DNA of 64,000 nucleotides, taken from positions 28,356,642-28,420,641 of the forward strand of contig NC_089722.1 in the NCBI RefSeq assembly GCF_035083965.1. Direction: 5' to 3'. Shown piece by piece: positions 1 through 12,200 of this stretch. Each line of letters opens with the position of its first letter. Positions within the stretch are counted from its first letter, which is position 1. Position numbers and translations under genes: made by a program. This DNA is from Branchiostoma lanceolatum (taxonomy: Eukaryota > Chordata > Leptocardii > Amphioxiformes > Branchiostomatidae). The notes under the pieces are model-generated. The model made no database searches, was not told the DNA's origin, and was given only the letters and a program-made list of their open reading frames with translations.

Positions 1-1994
1 TACCCTGGAACATTTTAACCCCTCGCTAACAGATTAAAGCAAAACACAACAATCAAGAAACCTTAGACACCCAAAAGGTTAGGTTTATTTTGTATCGATG
101 AGCAGACCACGTCTACAGGTAACAATAGGCGACGCTGTGCAAAACAATGGTTTATGGATCGTTTTCATCTGCAAACTCAGCAGTTGGGGCATATCTGTTG
201 CAAAAGTTTTGTTTGTGGGCGTTATCAATGCCCGTTTTTGTTTACTAGGTAAAGTTTTTGGGTCAGGGGTTGCAGACGTTGGGGCACTGTGTATTACATG
301 TATAGCTCAGCTAACAACTTTACGTTGCCCATTTTTTTTTAGGGAAAAGGGTTAAGTCGAATTATCTAGAACAAAGGCTAGCCTGATCAAATCACGCTTA
401 TAAGTTATACCGGCCTGCCTAACAATAACATCCACCACCCCTTGCAGCCTTGGACAGCAGACTTTGCTTTACACAGACTAGACATAGAGCATTACGAACA
501 ATATAACACTTTTCTTGCTGACACCTGCTGTTCACAGTACAACTGTGGGTACATAACTGGGCCCATAGCAGTAAGAAAGGTAACTGAAATCACACTACTG
601 AGACTAAACACGATTCTATCATAAATTGAACCTCACCACTTCCAGAATACCATCTGGGTCTCTGTGAGGAAATGGAACATGCACTGATCCATAAAAGCCA
701 CTCTTGTATATCCAGGCCTACTAAAAGGTTTATGAAATGATGGAAATGCACCAGTCCAATGATTTTATCACTTAAGTTAAGTTCTCAAATCTTGTTATCA
801 TAAAACTATGCGCCCCGTCCTCATCCAATATTTGCCAGGGAATATCCTGTAAGCTTCTTAGTCTTTTCAGAAAATTGCTAGCATTAATAATATTGTCTGG
901 ATCCAAATAGAATTGCTTCTTTTATTTTCAAAAGATAATAAGACTAGATGCTTGTATCAGCGGTAGGGCAGGCAGTGAAGCCGGGTTAATGGAAAAGCCA
1001 ATTCGTGACGCTCTGATGGACCACCAAATTCAAGGCCCAACTTCAATTCCATCTCAGTAAACCCGGTATCACTGACATGAGGTGCCCTTCAGTCCTCCTC
1101 AAGGATAAAAAGGGCTTGTGATACATACAGATGAAATGCGTTCTAATTGAAGATACATGTAGATATTTCAAGTAGTTAATTTCCTATAAATGTATGTACA
1201 TGTACAGTACAATGCACTTTGAAATGTATCTTACAGAAAAGTGCCTTCACACTTAATGGTTTCTAGTATGTCACAGAAAATTATCTAAATGTAGCTCATG
1301 TACAAATCATAAAAAAAATTTGATTCCAAAATTCGCATCATCAGAGGAAATTACAGACCATTTGGACTTAAAAAGCTACATATATCCTTCTGTCTACGTC
1401 TGACTGAACAGGCACCAAACCAGTTCCCAGCCTAGCCAATAAACCTCAAGGTCTCCTCGTCCTTACTGACGGGTTCAATGTCCTCATAAAGAGCACTGGA
1501 TGTGACTAGAATTTTCTAGTTTGCAACTGTGAACAAGTACTAGTATATGTATCATCCAGTCCTTCACAATTTATCACCAGTACTCCAATATAGATCTCTA
1601 TGATTCTCAGGGTTATACATGTATGCTTGGTACAGATCACCAACAAAGCACTATCATCACAAAAATAGAAAGTCATAAGAACAAGGGTTGGCAACCTAAT
1701 ATAAATCAAGTCCTGAGTTCAGCTAAAAAGATCCCTGGCAAATATCAAGTGCAAGATCACTTTACACGGTTGATAGCTGGTGTTTTTCTGGAACATACCC
1801 CATGAAACCTGAACTGACTTTAACTGTCCTCAGCTGCATGAAGCGTTCACATGAAGGTTGACAGAAAAAGGTTAATGTCATACTATTGCTAAGGGGAAAA
1901 ACACATTGCGGTCAACCAGAAATAACTGCACAGATACTACTCCCACATCCTTTTCAGTCAGGTATACAGGTACACTGTCAGAGATGCTTACATG

Positions 1995-2897
1995 CAGTGT
2001 TTCCGCCAGACCGCGACTGAGAGGCCGTCCACTTGGGGAGGGCCGTACCGCGAAAATTAATTAACCGTACCGCGAAAATTAATTGACCAGGAAAAGCAAC
2101 TGAATGTTGTGATCAGAAAAAAACTTTTTTAATTTTTCAAAATCAATTTGTTACGAAGGTCGCTATAATACTGCTTCAATCGTCACAAAATGCGATCTAT
2201 ATTGACCAGAAACGCCTGAAGTGTGAAGGGGTTTTCCCGCCCTGTGGTCACGTGACATCTTGCCGTCAACCAATCAGAGCACAGATTCAATGACGCGACC
2301 CAATCAGCGCTTAGAACCTTGCATATCAATGAGCTTAAAAACATGGCGGACGGCCCGGGACGGGGCAGGTTGCGACTCGACTTATGTGAATTCATAGCGA
2401 CAAAAACGATTTATCTACGGTACATTTGGAGAATTTTCACGGAAAAACATTCAAAGGAATATATATTGTGTCGAATACGGTCAGAAATGATGGCGAATCG
2501 CGGCAAATCACGACGTAGAGGCTGAAATGCACGGGCGAAATTCTTGGTTTGTTTACGTTTTTCCTTGTTTTCTTCGATGACTTTCTTCGATTGAGTCTTG
2601 AAAAACGAGTTTTTAATGAGATCACCGTATGCCAAAGGCACCGACATCGATTCTTCGCAAGCTTAACAATAGCAACAAACAAAAGAGTGTGAATGTCCAA
2701 CGATATAGAGCGTCCCCACGCCCGCAGTAACAAAGAAAAACAAAGAAATTATGCCGACCTCTCGCATTTTTTCCCCGATTTCTCGGTATTTAGTTTGTCT
2801 TTTTTTTAAAGAGGACGGCCTATGTCTGAGTTCAGGCCGTCCAAAGCGACATAAGGCCGTCATTTGACGGGAAGACGCCCCTCTGGCGGAAACACTG
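1995..2897. mobile_element. Non-autonomous hAT-like DNA transposon
   Basis: The element starts CAGTGTTTCCGCCAGA and ends TCTGGCGGAAACACTG, a perfect 16-bp terminal inverted repeat. It is flanked by the 8-bp direct repeat CTTACATG (1987-1994 and 2898-2905). An 8-bp duplication with CAG-type ends is the signature of hAT elements. At 903 bp it has no transposase frame. The interior holds imperfect inverted pieces around GGCCGTCC near both ends, a tandem GTACCGCGAAAATTAATT motif, and a GC-richer middle (2215-2360) with CACGTGAC, two CCAATCAG boxes and an ATGGCGGA segment that looks promoter-like. Confidence 0.85.
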
Positions 2898-4704
2898 CTT
2901 ACATGAACAATGAATTTGCTGCGTAACCTCTCAGTCTCACCTAAGGCTTTAAGTATAACATTTTACTGTTGAATGCAACAAAAGGCAGAAAATTACACAT
3001 GGATTTCAGATAATGAGTCATGGGATAATATTTCAGTGAGGGTGACAGTTTTATTTTTGACTACAGGGGTTGGGGGTAAATTCAATGATCTTGAGTTGGC
3101 ATCTTGGGTTACTGTACCTCCTTTAACTGACAAGAAAGTAGATTACCGAAAAACATTCATTGGGTCAAGATTAAAAGGTCACATTCTTAGGATGATACAG
3201 GACTATCGAATCACTAGACAGTGGAAAACCTTTAGCCTGTGTAACGCAAACTCCGCTGCCAGGGAGTTTTACGATACTACTCAATCTTTGTTCATCCAAC
3301 AGGACGGGACGTATCAGTCAGCACCTAATAATTTTTCATTCTTATGAATATGAGGGTGCTCAGTGACTTTAGGTACTGGAGTGAAAACATCTGTCTGTGA
3401 CGAGATTCAAAAGGGTTGCATGGCCGCATTGATAACACGTCGGTAATACTGAGTAATACACAAGTATCTTGGCTCCTTTATTTCTAAAAAGAGTCAACCA
3501 GTCCAAAAAGCTGGACAGCTATTTACGTATATGCATTTAGGAAGCTTAAGTTACTTTGAGTATTTGGCAAATCTTGTAACTGTGCTCTATCTATGCTCTT
3601 GTTGGTATGTGCCCTAGTTTTTAATGGATAAAAGATAAGTGAAGAGCTTATACAAAACATGTACATAGACTGTGACATAGGGATTAATTTCTGTTTTGTT
3701 CCCAAGTCTAGCTCCTTTAAATTCCTGAGATGGCCTGTCTTTAAAATTAAATAGTGATCATGGCCCTTGAGCACTAAATACAGCGAGATAAATAATACAC
3801 AGAAATGGTCACTGAAACCATCACTTCTGCTTGGAAATGAACTTATCTATCTGGTGACCCAGAAAAGACTGCTGCATTCTGGCGACTTGAGGCTACATCT
3901 AGCCAGCATCAATCATCAGCTGTTATTTATAGAACTGGCAAAGTAACTAGAGTTCAAAACACAATAAACCAATGAGTCAATGACGTTTGAAAACAGCAAT
4001 GTACATCATGTACACAAATATGCTCTTCATGATCAATACATCTCTTGTCCTTTAGAGAGATTCCTCACAAACGTTAACATGTTCACATGAGTACCAAATA
4101 AGAGCCAACATTTCATAATATTTGCCCTGAGAAGTGATATTCCAGTTTCAAGACATCAAGCTATAGAAAACACTACCTGGAAAGCAACAAGTCCAGAGTA
4201 CATGTTAATAAGTAGATCAGTTGTACTTGACAACGTGAGAAAATTTGACTGACATTTGGAATGTGCCCTTCAGCAGTGTCCTCTGGCCAAATATTACTCT
4301 GGTGTGTGTAATACAGTCTGAGGTCACGACCCCATAGGAAATCATTCTGGGGTCAGGACTGCCTGATACTATTATGGTTTTACTGCAAATTTGGGAGAAA
4401 GGCCATTAGGGAAAAGACTTATGGCCACTTATGTGACAGTGTTACTAGGTCATTACTATCACCATCAGCCCTGTCCCTTCTATCAGGCATATCTATAACA
4501 CAACAAATGCTTCTTCACTTACTGACAGAAAGCTACCAGTAATTACTTGTAACAGACATTACCACTGTACTACAGGTGTGTTTCTAAGCACAGTTAGCCA
4601 TGAGACCACACTGAAAACATGTATTCGTATGTTATGAATAAAAACAGATATTTTGCTGTCAACATTTGTGTTTTTATATAATTATATTCAATAAAAATCA
4701 TGTA

Positions 4705-5436
4705 GAGTCCATTCCAAGTCACCGCATTCCATGTCATAATTTAGAACTATTTTCAAGTTATTGTTATTATTTATGTAAGAGATTTGATACTTTTGAAATA
4801 TTTTGAATGTGATTTCAACTTTATAAATATTTCTTAAGTTTTCTACAACTTAAGAAATATTTATGATGTAGAATATGATATTTACAATGGTTTCTAAATA
4901 ATGGTAACAGCATTCTACCATTATTTACAATTATTTACAATTTCTTACCATTTTCTACCATTATTTGTAACATCTCTATCATTGTCTATAAATAGGTCAG
5001 AGGGCTGGGAAGAAAGTAATTCACACATCCTTACGAAGTTTAGGGAAGAATGCTTTCCACAAAGGACCCAACAGTGTCCTGCAGTGAAGTCTAAAGATGT
5101 ACAAAGGCAGACAGAAGGGCCAGATTAGCACCTACTTTTATGGGGGCAATCACCATTCTACCATTGTTAACCATTTTCTACCATTTTCTGTTAATATTTC
5201 TAAAAGTTAAATAATCACATAGACGTTTAGAAATTATTACAAATAAAGAGGTTTTTGTACAGTTACTTTCCTAATATTTCTAAATTATCTAATCAAATTC
5301 AAATAAATTCATATTTTTGTATTTGATCTTTTAGAAAAATTTAGAACTATTGTTAGCCAGATGTTCTTTTATAAGAAATTTTTCAAAATGATTACAAAAT
5401 TATTATAAAACCCTCGCGGTGACTCGGAATGGACTC
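4705..5436. mobile_element. Mariner-like MITE with TA target duplication
   Basis: Near-perfect inverted ends, GAGTCCATTCCAAGTCACCG on the left and CGGTGACTCGGAATGGACTC on the right, are each bounded by TA (4703-4704 and 5437-5438), as expected for Tc1/mariner insertion. The 732-bp interior is AT-rich. It contains many copies of a TACCATTATTT-like motif and smaller hairpins such as CTTAAGTTTT...AACTTAAG near 4840. No transposase is encoded, so this is a non-autonomous derivative. Confidence 0.7.
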
Positions 5437-7074
5437 TAAGGCATCCTAGAAAATGGGGAATCAAAATACCATAGAAATAAGTAAGATCATAATCTAACTG
5501 TAAGCAAGATGATAATCTAACTTTCTGACCTAACAATAGGTCTAGAAGCAGACATTGTATATTTTGAAGGACAAGGGTGTGTTCATCTACTACAGATGGT
5601 TTTGGAACATGACTTCTGTGGAATCAGGTGATCTTCCATTAGTAGAAGAATCTCCATGTCTCTGGTTGCTTCAAGCAATACATTTGGGAATGTCACTGTC
5701 TGGAAATGGTCCTGCATTGTCTGGGACAGTGGCCAACTTTAGGCAGACATACATGTATGTAAAAGGCAGTTCACCAACCAACCCTTCACGATCAAGGAAG
5801 ATTAGAGTTCCCGAGGTAGCACTCGCCAAAAACAATTTATACTGACACATAAGCACTATCTGATCTCTTTCATTAGTCTTTGGTAAGAGCCACAAAGAGT
5901 TATGATACCTACATAGACCACGGCACACCATACAACATTCTACAGTTACATAGGGACACAACACAGTATCCATTGAGGTGAAAACACTGCTCAGTACCAA
6001 TTTGGTGTCATGACATAGACCTTGCAGTTTGTTGAAATTGTATAACTGTTTCAGAAAGGCTGTTTGCTAATTCTGCACCTTTTGTTTAGCCTGCAAAATT
6101 TGTCGAGATTTTTTTCAGTGACTTAACAACTTTCTTTCTGCAAAATGAATACTTTGAGCTATGATGAATTGATGCTAACTATATCTTTGATACCTGTTGT
6201 CCTAGTCTATTTTTTCAATCATGCAGTATCAAACTTCAAGCTTATCTGCCTTTGTGTGGGGACTGACCTATTGTGTGCCCCAAAATCTGCATTTCATTAT
6301 GCTCACCATGCCTAAAACCTGCCTGGCTGCCTTGTGTATACAAAACAACAGACCATAAAAACACTGCATTCTTTTTCATTTCGAGGAAAGCTATGCATGG
6401 TTATGGGACCATGTCTCCATAAAGACCTGACTCAGCACTTTGTAGCCCTCTGGTAGGTCATCATACCAAATGTGGGCCAGTTTGGCCCTTATTGACCTGT
6501 CCTTACAGGACAAGCGGGGGTCTGATAATAAATCAGGGCCTGACAGGGGCAAGAAATCACAGGGAAATGGGGACAGGTGGACTTTTGACCTTCCAAAAAT
6601 CCTATGACCTCTGTGTAGTATTTGATTGTTTAGAGACACATTCTAGGGAGATTTTGATAGATTTGTCGCTGATATCGATCACAAACGTTGTAGTTTGTCT
6701 ATAACAACAACCCATTGTGGATTTCTCAAGCAAAACAGACAACGAGACGTCCCAAAGTGCCCCAAATCCATGTTGTTCTCGGTTGTTTGGAAACAACTCC
6801 CATCTAATCTAAAGTAAAAGTGTCCCTATCTGTACATACTTTGCTTTCATGTGACCACTTCTTTAGTTAGCGTGGAGACCATACTGGTGTTGACAAGGAC
6901 TTCCGTGGTGTAAACTAGTACAAAAGTCAACAAAACATCACCTACACGTGCAAGAGCACATTACCTAACCGGCCCGTGGGAATTTAAACCGGAAGGTGAT
7001 TATGCACAGCCCCACGAGGATTTCCCCGCGCGAGCGTCCTTTGTTTAACTCTCAAATGTACAAAGGGTACTTAC

Positions 7075-7288
7075 CTAAGACATCTACGTTTTTATATCTT
7101 GCTATAAAGTAGGCATCGTCGCCGAAAAGTCCCTTCTTGTGTATTGAATTGTTGAAGTCTTTGGAAAATCCTTGTGCGGTTGAAACCAGGCACAAGTCTC
7201 GTTTTCTCTTCGTTCGCAGATCCTGAGTGGTGGCGGGGGAAAGTAGAGCTCTTGTCAGCATGCGACCGTACACGATCACCGACTGCAT
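7075..7288 (-). CDS. PPTC7: PPTC7 mitochondrial PP2C-type phosphatase, exon 1 only
   Basis: This single coding exon starts at the ATG at 7288 and ends at a splice donor (G/GTAAGT, read on the minus strand) after 71 codons plus one base. It has an in-frame stop just upstream of the ATG. The peptide begins MQSVIVYGRMLTRALLS and contains FSKDFNNSIHKKG, FGDDAYFIARYKN and VDVLG. These line up with human PPTC7 (MFSVLSYGRL, FGKDFRKG, GDDACFVARH, ADVLG). PPTC7 is a PP2C-family phosphatase of mitochondria involved in coenzyme Q and mitochondrial maintenance. The basic, hydroxylated N-terminus fits a targeting peptide. The GDD is the first metal-binding motif; the remaining catalytic exons are outside the window. 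In human 12q24.11 PPTC7 also neighbours a RAD9 gene. Confidence 0.85.
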
Positions 7289-7458
7289 GCTTCTGTGGCT
7301 TCCTGACCGTCTTCACATACCTTGAACCACCCCGATGGACGCAACTCGTCGCCGAATGAAGGACAAAACTCGGTCACAAAGTCCCGGGTCCCTCCGGTTG
7401 TGACTGCATTTTCAGCGACGCCATCTTGACCAGAGCACTGCGCATGACGGGTTTCCCG

Positions 7459-7466
7459 TGACGTCA
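7459..7466. promoter_or_regulatory. CRE palindrome in PPTC7 promoter region
   Basis: A perfect TGACGTCA, the CREB/ATF consensus, lies 170 bp upstream of the PPTC7 start codon in GC-richer sequence that also has a GCCATCTTG (YY1-like) motif near 7420. It is probably part of the core promoter. Position and motif are seen; function is inferred. Confidence 0.45.
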
Positions 7467-7737
7467 TGTATTGCGTAATGTGTCGACGCCTACTTTAGTA
7501 TGCCCTTATATGGGCAGCACGTTCTGGTCATCAGCTGTTTCATATAAATACTACACTTGTGGTGCGGCAACAAATATAGGTAAACATAGCAACTGGCAGG
7601 GAACATGAATAGGTTTGATCTTGGTGAATGACTCCTTTTTCCAGGTTGGCCACAGCATGAATTGGCACAGAACATAATGATGTACACACTAACCCATGTC
7701 CTTGGTCAACCTCCCCATTCCATTTTATACATTACAG

Positions 7738-7767
7738 CAAGGAGGTTTTATATATAAAACCTCCTTG
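7738..7767. mobile_element. Tiny CAAGG palindromic element, 30 bp
   Basis: A perfect 15+15 bp palindrome (CAAGGAGGTTTTATA followed by its reverse complement) lies between two copies of ATTACAG (7731-7737 and 7768-7774). It is one of eight such units in this window; the direct repeats look like 7-bp target-site duplications. Confidence 0.75.
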
Positions 7768-7986
7768 ATTACAGATAACATAACAGCCTAAACTACAGCA
7801 GGTAGGTTGATAATAACAAGATATTCCGGTCCATAATTCTAAGATTTAAGGCTCTGCTTTTGATACTCGATGTCCTCAGATTCAAATTAAAAGAGTCCTT
7901 CACTGCATGCAGCTGTAATGTTTCTGCTTTTCCACCAGAGGGCCTCACTGTACCGGATCTGGCAGTGGCCACTGACGTTGTTGCAG

Positions 7987-8007
7987 CAAGATCATTAAAC
8001 CTCCTTG
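7987..8007. mobile_element. Tiny CAAGG element, 21 bp, one arm decayed
   Basis: The unit reads CAAGATCATTAAACCTCCTTG: the right arm (AAACCTCCTTG) matches the family and the left arm is mutated after CAAG. It is flanked by GTTGCAG on both sides (7980-7986 and 8008-8014). Confidence 0.65.
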
Positions 8008-8706
8008 GTTGCAGATATAGGATAGGGACTAACTGTATGTAGCATTTGATGCAACATGAAGTTTCAATCATAAAAGACTAGAACTACCAGGCTTGGGACA
8101 CCACTTGCAGTGCAGCAATTTTTCAACTTGCTTGTATACTTAGTAGTAACGTTAACTGAGATAAAGAATTCAAACATACCAGCCATTATACAAGGTAGAT
8201 TTAATTCTGAACCACTGACCTGGAAAATTTAATACTGTGGGTGTAACATGTACATCTATTAGACAGAATGAACAGAATATTGGAAATATGCCAAGTTTCT
8301 GATATAAAAATACTACATTTCAAGCACTCTGCAAACTGCCAAAAATTATCTTTGAACAAGCCTTGAATTGGAAAGAAATTCTACGATTGGTCATTTCAAC
8401 TTCCTTACAATCCAGCGAAATGCTGGACAGGGGGTGTGAATGTTCCCCATAAACGTTTCAGCTCCTTTGGTTTTAAGGTCTGCGATTACCCCCAATTCAC
8501 CCCAAATCAGGGGTACGTTAATGGGGGAATTTACAGTATCAGGGTTATCCATTGAGACATAAATCATGAAGACATACATGTACATGTAGTGCTTTAAATT
8601 GACGAAATATTTTTAGGCAAATGCACATAATTCAATGGATAGACCCTAACATTCTAATCTATGTGTACTGAACCAAGTATTTGGTGCACTTAACTTCCAT
8701 AGATAC

Positions 8707-8732
8707 CAAGGACATTACAGACAATGTCCTTG
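8707..8732. mobile_element. Tiny CAAGG element, 26 bp
   Basis: The 10-bp arms CAAGGACATT and AATGTCCTTG enclose ACAGAC. The unit is flanked by ATAGATAC on both sides (8699-8706 and 8733-8740), an 8-bp direct repeat, one base longer than in the other copies. Confidence 0.7.
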
Positions 8733-9238
8733 ATAGATACTAAGTACCTTTTGCTGGTGACAGACAGCAATACAAATGAATACAGTATACAAGAAGCTAA
8801 CAAAAATTGCCCATGAACAAAGAAGCAACCTAAGGCTGAAGAATACTGTAGTTCTTGTTTCTTTCACTGTAACTTTAAGTTCACTGTTTTCACTGTCACC
8901 GCTGGACCGTGAACTTATCATCACAGTGAAAAACCTATTTATGATTCCTTCACACATCCTTTCTGCAAGTCACTTGCTACCACCGTGAAGTTAAAGTTCA
9001 GTGAAAATGTCCATTTTTCTTACACCGTGAAATTTTGCTACTGTGAACTTACAGTAGTTGTAACAACGTAGGAGAGGAATTGAATAACTATTGGGATGTA
9101 CAATGTACATAACAGTCCCTCCATTATGCTTTCATAAAAAGATTTCCTCCTCATTCTTTTAATATGTACATGTAGTATTTACACTAAATTGTTTTAAAAT
9201 GGCTAGGGATAAAGAGAGATGATAACAGGTTCAGCACT

Positions 9239-12200
9239 TTAGTCCTCATCATCTGTGTCTTCACAGAGGACTTCAGCTTTCTCTGCTGTTGCTGGTGCTT
9301 GTGTGGCCTGAGACTGTGAGGAAATCCCAAAGAACATGGAGCGAAACTGTAAAGGAAATACAAACAATTCGTAAAAGTGTATAAGCCCTCATAAAGTCAT
9401 TAGTTACAATCATAATCAAAGGCACAACTCTTTTATCACATAAACACACACACACAATATATATCTAGCTATGACGTCATGTAACACATCTGCAAAGTCA
9501 TTGATGAAGGTTAGACATCCAGGTAGTAAGATACGCCAAAAATAGTTACTCAAGCAACTGGATAAAATTTTGAAACAGTCAGACGTTTCAGACAGCATCC
9601 GCTGTCTTTCATCAGTGACTGCTGTCTGAAACGTCTGCGGATGCTGTCTGAAACGTCTGACTGTTTCAAAATTTTATCCAGTTGCTTGAGTAACTATTTT
9701 TGGCACATCTGCGAGTCCTTTAGTTAGCAAACATATTGTTTCACTCCTATAAAACTGATACTATAAGAAGCCTTAGTTATCCACCCCTACCCTCTTGCTA
9801 GGAGGTGTGCCTGGAACAAGTTCTTCTTCTGCCTCCTCTTCCATCACCATGGAAACATCATCATGTGACTGGTCATGTGATGTGAGCTTCTCCTCAGGAT
9901 ACCTTTGGAACAAATAATAAAGTTCTTACATTTAAAGAGTTAAATTCTGAGCAGCAGCATGTAGATTGCATATACATGTATCTTTTCTTTTTCCAATGAC
10001 AGATGAAATGTAATGTAAAATGCTCTTGAAAATTTCACTCACATCATTTGCAAAAAGACCGCATATATGATACAAAGCTAGTTTTGTCTTATATTAGTAC
10101 TCATTTGTAGTTGATGACAACTGCCGGTGTACGGTGTACTCATCATCACACAAAGCACAAGTCGTCCACACTTTGTATACTGGTGGTCCATTGACAGGAT
10201 TGCTTATAAAGTGAGTAACATGGCAAGTACACCATTAAGTGCCTGACTTACTGAGATCTGGGTCTTTTTCCTAACTCCAGCGGGATTTCTGGGCTAGCAG
10301 ACCTCTCTGGAGATGCCTCATGTTTGAGTGCACCATTCCTGATATATTGGAAGGAAACAATGTTACATTTTACTGTAATTTGGTCAAAACTGCATGTCAG
10401 CTAGGAGCTCAAGGCTAAGGAAGGTCATTTGAGGAAAGTTAGAATTTTTAGTCCTTTTAGCTGAAAGTTGAAGACAGTCATATCACAATATTACATTTTG
10501 GTCATTTTTTACAGGGAAAAGTATAACATTCATGATCAGGTCGGACTGCTTATAATCATCTAGCCTGGTATCTAAACCTATTGTAGCTCCCAGGTCTCTT
10601 CTGTCCCCTCCGCAAATGGCCAGTGAGCCAAACTCTCCTTTTAAATAGCGGATGGGACAAAAGAGGCAAAATGATTTTAAGCAGTCGGAACTGATCAAGA
10701 ATGTTATACTTTTCAGGTTTGGATACCAGGCCAATAGTCATTTTAGCTGAGTACTTTACCCATACATGTACCTTTGTGGTGCTGTCTCCTGGGACAATGC
10801 TGCCTCCATCTCATTGGCTCCCATGGCTATGACATCATCCATCCCATCATTCATCATGTCATCAAACCCACTGTCCATTGGCAAGAAGCTCTCCCCACCT
10901 GCACAGGACCTGGGAGGTAGACAGGAACATCATGTAACCAAAGTCCAGATTCTGAACTATCAAACAGGACATAGGAAGATTGTTGTGTTTCTTCCTTTTA
11001 TTTGTAGTGTGGTTAGTTTGTCTTGTTGTTTCTCCTGTTCATGGTACTTTTGCACGTAGGGCAAAGTCAGTGTTTCTTCCTTCCTAACCAATCTTGCCTG
11101 ACAAATTAAGAGCTTCATAACGTACGATGGTTTGTCACCTGTTTGGCTGTCTGTTTTCCTGCAATCTTCTGTTCTCCATCATTTCACTTTCGTTCCTCTT
11201 ATTTTCTTGTTGTTGAGTCCTCTTAACTGTTCTGTGATGATAAAGAATATGCACAAGATTCAAGCAAGGTATTTGCCATAGAAACCTTCAAATCCCTGCA
11301 CATTTTCTATAGGCAAAATACTGGACAAGCAAAAGAAAAACCCTTTATTGTTTCTTAAGATTTTGTGTTTCTCCTGAAATAATAATTGAGACAAGTGCCA
11401 AGCCTGATGAAACAACAGAAATCTTGTTGTTAACATATAAAGTAAGGCAAATGGGTTTTCTACCTCTTTGTTTTTGATGTCCCTACAGTTGATGTCCCAG
11501 CTCTGCTGATGGCTTGTTGAGATGACTGTGAACCCTGAGTGGAGCCCAGGTCAGCTAAGGTCGCCATCACAAAGTTGGAATCAAAGGCTGGGTCTCCCTC
11601 CAATGAAAATACTATAGGTCTAGGGATCAAAAGTGAAGCATATCTTTAATGATTCAAGAAAAAAAGTACACAGTGCAATGAGGTAAAGATCCTCAGCAAA
11701 TGGCTGTTTTCAATTACACTGTTCCTGTGTTTTCTTGCCTTCTGTTACACTCAATATAGCAAAATGACAGTTTTACAGGAAAAGAATCTTGACAGTACTT
11801 ACTTGCCACTTGTTTCAAAGTGCAGGGAGAGGGGCATGCCCGCTGCCTCTGCGAATGCCAAAATGGCCTGTCAAAAGAGTTAAGAATGGTTACAGGTTAG
11901 CAGAAATCAGGGCGTATTTTCATATTGAGAAAACATAAAACATTTAGTATTTCTACAATGATGATTAGAAAACCTTAAATCACAGTAGTTTTGTTAATGA
12001 ACTTTTATCAAAAAGCTTCATGTCTATAAAAAGAGCTTTGTAGCTACTTTTCAAACCAACATTTCACAGTTACAAACACACAGTTGCACAGATTGGCCCA
12101 AAGTAGGGAAAGGTTTAAGACTTTTTTGTAGACTTTGATATATATATAACACCTAGATAAGATGACAAACCAAGACAATCTAAGGAAAGGATCTCCTTAC

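Larger units (their letters stand above)
1..7074 (-). other. Presumed intron 1 of PPTC7, no coding exon seen
   Basis: This stretch lies downstream, on the minus strand, of the splice donor that ends PPTC7 exon 1. I looked on the minus strand for the next expected PPTC7 exon, which would encode the GVADGVGGWR metal-binding segment, and did not find it. It therefore probably lies left of the window, making this intron at least 7 kb. The open frames here are short, unspliced and resemble no family I know. The recognisable content is transposon-derived: a hAT-like element (1995-2897) and a mariner-like MITE (4705-5436). The rest is AT-rich sequence in which I see nothing. Confidence 0.5.
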
